A stretch of DNA of 7,650 nucleotides, taken from contig JAUVAM010000156.1 of assembly GCA_030591745.1 (NCBI GenBank), positions 1 through 7,650 on the forward strand. The letters run 5' to 3'. Below are positions 1 to 4,939 of the stretch, one piece after another. The notes under the pieces were generated by a model that worked only from the letters and a program-made list of their open reading frames with translations, made no database searches and had not been told where the DNA came from. The DNA is from Deltaproteobacteria bacterium. Lineage in GTDB: Bacteria > Myxococcota > B64-G9. The position numbers and the translations under genes were made by a program. Within the stretch, counting starts at the first letter, position 1. Each line of letters opens with the position of its first letter.

Positions 1-257
1 CCGGGGTCTTCTTCTTCCATCGAATCCGGTTCTCCGCCTGGATCCGGTCGCAATTCGGCCACGGTCGTCGGATCCGCGACGGGTTCTGAATCGGATACGG
101 GCTCTTCGGGCTCTTTGGACTCCACAAGCTCCAGGCCTGGCCGCGGCTCAAGCCAAATCTGGGTCTTGCAAACCGGGCAGGTCAGGCGACCCGCTCGTCG
201 ACTCTCAAAGTTGCGCCCACAGGACACGCAACGGACAAGCAAACCATCTTGAGCCAT
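1..257 (-). CDS. Zinc-ribbon protein with acidic tail, partial (C-terminus outside window)
   Basis: My translation gives 85 codons from an ATG at 255-257 to the left edge; the gene continues beyond the window. The N-terminus holds two CxxC pairs (Cys10/Cys13 and Cys27/Cys30) about 13 residues apart, the pattern of a small zinc ribbon like those at the N-terminus of MJ0042-type proteins. From about residue 38 the chain becomes rich in Glu, Asp, Pro and Ser (ending EEEDP at the edge), a disordered acidic linker of the kind that usually leads to a further domain. A GGAG ribosome-binding site (264-267) lies 6 bases before the ATG, which supports this start. The function is unknown: the ribbon could bind protein or nucleic acid, and the missing C-terminus would decide. 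It is the first gene after the terminator at 271-309. Confidence 0.8.
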   Translation of the reverse strand, partial: MAQDGLLVRCVSCGRNFESRRAGRLTCPVCKTQIWLEPRPGLELVESKEPEEPVSDSEPVADPTTVAELRPDPGGEPDSMEEEDP

Positions 258-263
258 GAAACA

Positions 264-267
264 CTCC
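264..267 (-). promoter_or_regulatory. Ribosome-binding site of the zinc-ribbon gene
   Basis: GGAG on the minus strand, 6 bases upstream of the ATG at 257. It lies only a few bases after the T-tract of the terminator, so the gene has almost no leader of its own downstream of that structure. Confidence 0.6.
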
Positions 268-270
268 GCT

Positions 271-309
271 AAAAACAAAGAAGCCGCGCACTGTCATGCG
301 CGGCTTCTT
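271..309 (-). terminator. Intrinsic terminator after tRNA-Pro
   Basis: A perfect 13-base-pair stem (arms 278-290 and 297-309, core GCCGCGCA) closes a 6-base loop, TGACAG on the minus strand. On the minus strand it is followed by TGTTTTT. On the plus strand the stem is followed by ACTGCG, not a T-tract, so it works in the minus direction only. It most likely ends the rsmB-rpe-tRNA-Pro transcript. It also sits directly upstream of the zinc-ribbon gene, so it could attenuate read-through into that gene. Confidence 0.85.
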
Positions 310-310
310 A

Positions 311-331
311 CTGCGCTGTCAAACCGCGCAG
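311..331 (-). other. Small stem-loop upstream of the terminator
   Basis: A 6-base-pair stem (CTGCGC at 311-316 with GCGCAG at 326-331) encloses a 9-base loop, one base from the terminator stem. On the minus strand the loop contains TTGACA (317-322), a match to the sigma-70 -35 consensus. No convincing -10 follows at 16-18 bases; the best is CATGAC, 3 of 6. The 5' arm of this hairpin (324-330) repeats the 7-base TGCGCGG of the terminator's 3' arm, so it could pair instead with the terminator's 5' arm (297-303). Confidence 0.4.
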
Positions 332-337
332 CATAAC

Positions 338-376
338 GTGGCACTAACGAATCAAAAAACGATTCGTAAATGCCAC
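338..376 (-). repeat. Inverted repeat / stem-loop in the tRNA-Pro 3' trailer
   Basis: The arms at 338-353 and 361-376 are inverted repeats of 16 bases. In minus-strand RNA they form 14 Watson-Crick pairs, one G-U pair and one U-U mismatch around a 7-base loop, GUUUUUU. It starts 4 bases after the tRNA discriminator base. It may protect or define the end of the precursor for 3' processing, or act as a weak first terminator, although no T-tract follows the stem. Confidence 0.6.
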
Positions 377-380
377 TAAA

Positions 381-454
381 TCGGGAAGACAGGATTTGAA
401 CCTGCGACCCCCTGATCCCGAACCAGGTGCTCTACCAGCCTGAGCCACTTCCCG
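381..454 (-). tRNA. tRNA-Pro, anticodon CGG
   Basis: On the minus strand this 74-base sequence folds as a full cloverleaf: acceptor stem CGGGAAG (448-454) with CTTCCCG (382-388), D stem GCTC/GAGC, anticodon stem CCTGG/TCAGG around the loop TTCGGGA, and a T arm with TTCAAAT in the loop. The anticodon CGG reads the proline codon CCG. The C1-G72 pair and A73 discriminator fit bacterial proline tRNA identity. The bases after A73 are TTT, so the 3' CCA is not encoded and must be added by nucleotidyltransferase. The gene starts 5 bases after the rpe stop codon, which leaves no room for a promoter in the gap. It is either cut from the rpe transcript or driven from a promoter inside rpe. Confidence 0.95.
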
Positions 455-459
455 ACATT

Positions 460-1131
460 TCAATCCACCGTCAACGCCGCCCTTAAGCGACGCAGGGCCG
501 CGGCCACATCATCTTGGCCAAACACACCCGACCCTGAAACAAACACATTGGCTCCGGCCTGAGCCGCAAGCCCAATGGAATCCTCTTTTATCCCACCGTC
601 CACCTGGATGTCAACGGCCAACTGTCGCTCGTCCACCAACCGCTTGAGCCAGCGCACCTTGTCCAGCATGGACGAAATAAATTTTTGGCCCCCGAAACCC
701 GGTTCCACGGTCATGATCAAAACCAGGTCACAACAAGCCAAAACAGGCTCGATACTCTCTATCGGGGTGGCCGGATTGATCGCAACACCAGAGCGAAGCC
801 CCAGGGCACGAATGCGCTCCAGGGTCCGATACAGATGCAGACAGGCTTCAGCCTGCACCGTCAACACCTTGGCACCGGCCGCGGCGAATTCGTCCAGGTA
901 ACGATCCGGATCGCTGATCATCAGGTGCACATCCAGAGGCAGGCGGGTGCGCTTGGCCAGGGCAGCCACCACGGGCATCCCGATGGTGATGTTGGGCACG
1001 AAGTGCCCGTCCATCACATCCACATGCACCCAGTCGGCACCCGCGGATTCCAACTTTGCCACCGCGTCGCCAAGGGCGGCCATGTCAGCAGACAAGATGG
1101 ATGGCGCGATCAGCATGGGTCGAGTGGTCAT
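460..1131 (-). CDS. rpe: Ribulose-phosphate 3-epimerase
   Basis: Rpe interconverts D-ribulose 5-phosphate and D-xylulose 5-phosphate in the cytosolic pentose phosphate or Calvin pathway, using a TIM barrel and a divalent metal. From the ATG at 1129-1131 the protein has 223 residues, the usual length. Family motifs are in order: APSILSAD (9-16); HVDVMDG with metal ligands His36 and Asp38; LDVHLM with His69; INPATP (118-123); VEPGFGGQ (142-149), the phosphate-grip loop region; and QVDGG with Asp178, catalytic and metal-binding. The frame is open 21 codons further upstream, but that extension lies inside rsmB and does not look like Rpe. The chosen ATG has AGGGGG (1136-1141) just upstream and shares one base with the rsmB stop (TGATG), so translation is probably coupled. 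Gln93 replaces a His common in E. coli-type enzymes; it is not a metal ligand. Confidence 0.96.
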   Translation of the reverse strand: MTTRPMLIAPSILSADMAALGDAVAKLESAGADWVHVDVMDGHFVPNITIGMPVVAALAKRTRLPLDVHLMISDPDRYLDEFAAAGAKVLTVQAEACLHLYRTLERIRALGLRSGVAINPATPIESIEPVLACCDLVLIMTVEPGFGGQKFISSMLDKVRWLKRLVDERQLAVDIQVDGGIKEDSIGLAAQAGANVFVSGSGVFGQDDVAAALRRLRAALTVD

Positions 1132-2519
1132 CAATCCCCCTGCCGCTGTAAGCGCACAGCGAAAAAGCCGTCCATCCCATTTTCGTCCGGCCAAGTGAGC
1201 ATTTGAGACTGGGCATCAAGCAGGCTGTGCCAACCGGAGCGTTTTTCCGTGCGCGGATCGTGCCGAATGAACTCGGGATGACGAGCCAACCACCGTTCGA
1301 TGAGTTCGGGGCCTTCTGCGGGACTGAAGCTGCAAATGCTGTAGACCAAAAAGCCCCCTGGGGCCACCAGGGGTGCCATCGCATCGAGCAAGGTCTCTTG
1401 CAACTCCACCATGCGATCGATATCGGAAGACAGCAGGCGCCACTTGCTCTCCGGATGCCTGCGGATGACCCCCAGGGCCGTACATGGCGCATCCAACAAG
1501 ACCCGATCGAATTGTCCCAACACATCCTTGCGGGTCTCGCTGGCGTCCGCCAACTCAGTCTGAACGATCTTGATGCCCAGTCTGTCGGCCAGCTTACGCA
1601 CCAAACCCAGGCGGGCCGGATGGGCATCCATGGCCAAGACCTCACCCTTGTTCTCCATCAACTGGGCGATTGTGGCGGTCTTACCCCCTGGAGCGGCACA
1701 GGCGTCCAAGACCCGTTGACCGGGCTTGGGCGCCAACAACAAGCATACAGCCTGAGCGGCGGCATCCTGCACATGCATCAGACCTGCCTCATGAGCCGCC
1801 AACTCCCTCAGGTTAATGGAACCCTTCAGGGTCAAGGCATCGGGTACGCTCTTCACGGGAACAGCGTCCACGCCGGAGGCAGATAAAAGATTACACAGGC
1901 CCTCTGGTTTGACCCGAAGCGTGTTGGCCCTTACCCACAAAGGGGCTGGCACATTCAGTGATTCCATCAAGGATACCGCTCGCTGCATGCCAAAAAGGTC
2001 CAACCAGGACTCCACCATCCAGTCAGGAAAGGAATGCAATATGCCCAGGGCTCGCACCGGTTTGTCCCGGCCTTCGGGATTAGGCCAATCAATGCGCTCC
2101 ACGGCACCGGCCAAGCCCCTGGCCACTGCGTTCACAAAACCACCGGCTCTCGAACCCCGAATCGCCACCGCCAGACTTGTCCCTTCGTCCACTGCGGCCC
2201 ACGCCGGGACACGATCCAAGAAAAGCAACTGATACGCGGTCATTCTCAAAATTCGCAACAAGGTGGGTTCGATACGATCCAGACTGCGACGACTATGGGC
2301 CGCTAGTGCATAATCCAAGCGACGGCGCCAACGCAGCGTGCCATAAACCAGTTCGGTGGCCAGACGCCGATCTTCCGATTTCCGAACCCCACGTCGCATC
2401 AGCGCATGGTCCAAGGCCAATGAAGCAAAAGCATTCTCTGCCTCTACCCTGCGCAGCACGTCCAAGGCCACACGACGTGCCACCGAGACGGACTTGTTCT
2501 TTTTAGCCTGACGCATCAT
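1131..2519 (-). CDS. rsmB: 16S rRNA (cytosine-967-C5) methyltransferase
   Basis: RsmB (Sun/Fmu) methylates C967 of 16S rRNA with S-adenosylmethionine. The protein has an N-terminal NusB-like helical RNA-binding domain (about residues 12-145) and a C-terminal Rossmann methyltransferase. In the numbering of the longer frame starting at 2528, visible motifs are VLDACAAPGGKT (273-284, SAM binding), DAPC (346-349, the Cys that assists release) and YSICS (396-400, Cys399 as catalytic nucleophile). The usual forms are DAPCSG and YSTCS; here they read DAPCTALG and YSICS, with both Cys kept. I prefer the ATG at 2517-2519 (462 residues) because AGGTGG (2525-2530) sits 5 bases upstream; the GTG at 2528 overlaps that site, and a further ATG follows at once at 2514-2516. 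It is followed by rpe with a one-base overlap. Confidence 0.95.
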   Translation of the reverse strand: MMRQAKKNKSVSVARRVALDVLRRVEAENAFASLALDHALMRRGVRKSEDRRLATELVYGTLRWRRRLDYALAAHSRRSLDRIEPTLLRILRMTAYQLLFLDRVPAWAAVDEGTSLAVAIRGSRAGGFVNAVARGLAGAVERIDWPNPEGRDKPVRALGILHSFPDWMVESWLDLFGMQRAVSLMESLNVPAPLWVRANTLRVKPEGLCNLLSASGVDAVPVKSVPDALTLKGSINLRELAAHEAGLMHVQDAAAQAVCLLLAPKPGQRVLDACAAPGGKTATIAQLMENKGEVLAMDAHPARLGLVRKLADRLGIKIVQTELADASETRKDVLGQFDRVLLDAPCTALGVIRRHPESKWRLLSSDIDRMVELQETLLDAMAPLVAPGGFLVYSICSFSPAEGPELIERWLARHPEFIRHDPRTEKRSGWHSLLDAQSQMLTWPDENGMDGFFAVRLQRQGD

Positions 2520-2524
2520 AGCAG

Positions 2525-2530
2525 CCACCT
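2525..2530 (-). promoter_or_regulatory. Ribosome-binding site deciding the rsmB start
   Basis: AGGTGG, one mismatch from AGGAGG, lies 5 bases before the ATG at 2519. It overlaps the alternative GTG start at 2526-2528, which argues against that GTG being used. Confidence 0.55.
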
Positions 2531-2563
2531 AATATCGCGAAGTTTGGTGCCTTGCAAGCAGGT

Positions 2564-3181
2564 CTAAACGAAAAGAAGAACCATGCTAGACACCACCACC
2601 ATCAAGGTCAGCATCATTCGGGCCAACATCGACCTGTCCCCGGATCGAGGCAAGCCAGGCCAAACCAGGGGCGCGGCAAAAACCATCACCAGGAAAGCCC
2701 CCTTAAATAGTGACAGTATCATGACGGCCGACCAGGCCACCAGGCAACCCAAGCCGGCCCCCACCAGAACCCAGCGCAGTCGACCTCGCCCCTCAAAGGC
2801 CTCCATACGCCAAGACAAGCCCATCAAGAACCCCAGAGGCATGGCCGCCAGCACACCCAGCAGAATCGAAGACCAGCTCTGACAACCGAAGGCATAGGGA
2901 CCCAGCACTTCGGATTGGGCCGGGAAAACGGCCAAGGGCAATGACGCCAAACACAACAACAGGACCAAATAAGCATCGACCGGCTTATCAAAAATGAAGC
3001 GCAAACGCCCGCCGGCGGCGAGGCCCATCACAAAGCCCACGGCCATCCCCATCAGCGCCAGGGTGGCACCGCCGGGATGGCTGCCCAGACCAAACAAGCC
3101 GCCCAGCAGCAACAGCAAGGCCGCTGCCGGCAAAAAGCTTCGCAAGGCAGTGGTAAACCGCTGAAAGACAGGACCATCCAT
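2564..3181 (-). CDS. Polytopic membrane protein of unknown function
   Basis: I do not recognise this family. It is a protein of about 205 residues with hydrophobic segments, numbered from the GTG at 3187: roughly 16-34, 41-60, 71-89, 106-124, 138-160, 163-176 (short) and 188-206. This makes six or seven predicted inner-membrane helices. Charged residues are confined to short loops such as GRLRFIFDK (60-68) and SWRMEAFEGRGRLR (125-138). No catalytic or transport motif is visible. The start is uncertain: a GTG at 3185-3187 and an ATG at 3179-3181 lie two codons apart, and neither has a well-spaced Shine-Dalgarno. The gene begins about 20 bases after the stop of the exported protein gene and ends 44 bases before rsmB, so it appears co-transcribed with both. 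Confidence 0.8.
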   Translation of the reverse strand: MDGPVFQRFTTALRSFLPAAALLLLLGGLFGLGSHPGGATLALMGMAVGFVMGLAAGGRLRFIFDKPVDAYLVLLLCLASLPLAVFPAQSEVLGPYAFGCQSWSSILLGVLAAMPLGFLMGLSWRMEAFEGRGRLRWVLVGAGLGCLVAWSAVMILSLFKGAFLVMVFAAPLVWPGLPRSGDRSMLARMMLTLMVVVSSMVLLFV

Positions 3182-3203
3182 TTCCACCAGCCGGGTTAAC
3201 GGT

Positions 3204-4916
3204 TCAACGGAAACGCAACACAGAATGCATCACCAAGTCCGAGCCAAGCATTCTGGCTTCGGCGCTCCACGCGGCCAACTGGGCCAGCACCTGCTGAACC
3301 ATCGGCCAAATGATCATACGAAACTCGCGCCCCTGGTCTCCGCCCAGACCATGCGCCATGGCACCGACCAGAGTCTCGCTCAGGTTGGCGAAATCCAGAC
3401 TGGCCCTGCCGCGCATATTTGCAGCAGAGACAGGGTGCCAAAGTTGTCCACCGGACACCCTCACCAAACTCTCCATCATTCCTTCGCCAAAGCCGAACAG
3501 CAGGGCGTCCCCCTTCAGGGCCCATGAGATGGTCGCGCCAGGAGCAGGCCGCAAGGTGCGCAAGTTGAGGCCTGCAACAGTCTTTCGCTCAAGGGGAGTC
3601 CCTTTCTCGGCAATACGCGCCTCGATTGTTTCGACAAACTGCTTGAGCTTGGCGGCATTGCGGGCCTTGAAGACAAACCCCAGTCGCAGAAGGCTCATCA
3701 CCTGCATGTCTGGCGTCATCTCCGCCTTGAGCAGGGAGGTATCGGGGCTCAATGCGTAAAAAGCCATGGACCCATCAAGGTTGCCGATCACGTCGTTCAT
3801 GAGATCCATGCCCGTGACGGTCTTGAATTCCCTTCCACCTTTGGCCAACTCATCCGCAACGGTTTGACCAGGCGCAGTGGGGATGGGCTTTATCAGCTCC
3901 AGGAAGGCCTTGGGGCTAAAGGATGCCCAGGCGCTGAAAATGGCATTCTTACTCAGCCCCCCGTGGAAACTCGGCAGTTTGGGACTCCCCGGGAAAAGAC
4001 CCGCGATGGTGCGACGGCCTTTCTTGCTGGGCAGCAAACGCATGGACCCTTCCATCTTCTTGTCGTCCAGAACCAAGGAAATCGCGAGGCCGTCGAGCAG
4101 TTTGAGCATGCTCACAAGGACCCGCTGTTCTTCCTGCTCTTTTTTCAGCCGTGCCTTCATGCCGGCACGGCGCTCGGGTGCTATCTGCTTGAGTTGTCCG
4201 CGCATCACGCGAATGGATTCGCCGGCCTCTTGCTGCACCTTGCGCACAACACCGGCCATGGGCATAAAGAACATGGCCTGCGTACCTGGTAGGGCACCAA
4301 GCCAGGCCCGCTTGAACCCTGCCCGTTTCTCCAACTTCTTGCCGCCGCCGAAAAATGCACGTACCACCTCGGCTTTCCCTTTGGCCTGCGACTTATCCAG
4401 CACCAAACACCAAGAATCCTTGAAGGCAAAAGCCGCGCCGCCGGCTCCCTCGAAAAGCTCGGCGCCGGCCACCTGCCGCGGCTTGCCCGGTTTTGAACCC
4501 GTGGCCTTCTCCATGGCGGCAAATAGCTTCTTTTTGAACAAGGAGGAATCCAGCAATGACAAAGCCAACACAGGCTCGGCGTCCAGATCCAGATTGAAGG
4601 CCCCGAAAGAACCGTCCGGATTCATCCCGAAGTTGCGCATGCCTTCCGCGGTCAGGAGATTCTCCCCCAACTCGGCCTTCAGCTTGGCCCCTTGTCGAAG
4701 CAAATCCAGATCCGGATTGAACATCTTGAAGCGGTCCAGAATCAAGGTGGATTTGGCCAAAGCCTCAGCCGGCCGCTCGACCACCATCACCAGAGCCGCC
4801 TTGCCCGGAATGTGCTTGGCCACCGCGGGCAGGGACCCGGCCAAAACAGAAAACGAAACGGTCAGTACTGTGACCGCGATCGCCAACGAGAACACCCTGC
4901 ACGCGAATCTCGACAT
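3204..4916 (-). CDS. Exported DUF3352-like protein with a duplicated domain
   Basis: A 570-residue protein with an N-terminal signal peptide: MSRFACR, a hydrophobic core to about residue 26, and AxA-type cleavage sites after VLA (26) or AVA (33). No lipobox Cys is present at the cleavage region, so it is probably periplasmic or otherwise exported. The body alternates short beta strands and amphipathic helices as in DUF3352-type proteins; that match is from general appearance only. Two segments resemble each other: about 97-192 and 376-491, each with a DGS..AF start, an FK..L helix, VAG, then a W/L-rich strand and a GG end. A strongly charged helical stretch, rich in Lys, Arg, Glu and Gln, lies at about 221-269. 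The ATG at 4914-4916 is chosen because AGGAGG (4921-4926) precedes it and the signal peptide begins there; upstream in-frame starts add a hydrophilic leader that overlaps the preceding gene. Function unknown. Confidence 0.85.
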   Translation of the reverse strand: MSRFACRVFSLAIAVTVLTVSFSVLAGSLPAVAKHIPGKAALVMVVERPAEALAKSTLILDRFKMFNPDLDLLRQGAKLKAELGENLLTAEGMRNFGMNPDGSFGAFNLDLDAEPVLALSLLDSSLFKKKLFAAMEKATGSKPGKPRQVAGAELFEGAGGAAFAFKDSWCLVLDKSQAKGKAEVVRAFFGGGKKLEKRAGFKRAWLGALPGTQAMFFMPMAGVVRKVQQEAGESIRVMRGQLKQIAPERRAGMKARLKKEQEEQRVLVSMLKLLDGLAISLVLDDKKMEGSMRLLPSKKGRRTIAGLFPGSPKLPSFHGGLSKNAIFSAWASFSPKAFLELIKPIPTAPGQTVADELAKGGREFKTVTGMDLMNDVIGNLDGSMAFYALSPDTSLLKAEMTPDMQVMSLLRLGFVFKARNAAKLKQFVETIEARIAEKGTPLERKTVAGLNLRTLRPAPGATISWALKGDALLFGFGEGMMESLVRVSGGQLWHPVSAANMRGRASLDFANLSETLVGAMAHGLGGDQGREFRMIIWPMVQQVLAQLAAWSAEARMLGSDLVMHSVLRFR

Positions 4917-4920
4917 GAAA

Positions 4921-4926
4921 CCTCCT
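4921..4926 (-). promoter_or_regulatory. Perfect Shine-Dalgarno of the exported protein gene
   Basis: AGGAGG on the minus strand, 4 bases before the ATG at 4916. It settles the start over the in-frame ATG at 4941-4943 and the longer frame to 4979, and it falls in the 23-base gap after the preceding gene's stop. Confidence 0.75.
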
Positions 4927-4939
4927 GCCTGCTTATTGT

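Noticed and set aside
381..454. tRNA-Pro as an integration site for a mobile element
   Set aside because: I saw no repeat of the tRNA 3' end elsewhere in the window, and no integrase or phage-like gene. The neighbouring genes look like ordinary chromosome.
1132..1194. N-terminal extension of rpe to an upstream start
   Set aside because: The extra 21 residues lie inside rsmB and look unlike Rpe N-termini. The ATG at 1131 has its own ribosome-binding site and gives the normal length.
1085..1645. Minus-strand frame of 186 codons within rsmB
   Set aside because: It overlaps rsmB in another frame over a region carrying intact methyltransferase motifs, and its Trp/Arg-rich composition is that of an out-of-frame shadow.
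2529..2556. Possible promoter before rsmB (TTGCAA, 17 bases, TATTAG)
   Set aside because: Each hexamer matches the consensus at only 4 of 6 positions, and the start point would fall about 3 bases before the ATG, removing the ribosome-binding site.
2520..2563. Possible terminator between the membrane protein gene and rsmB
   Set aside because: Only a short palindrome (CTTGCAAG, 2551-2558) is present, with no GC-rich stem and no T-tract placed after it.
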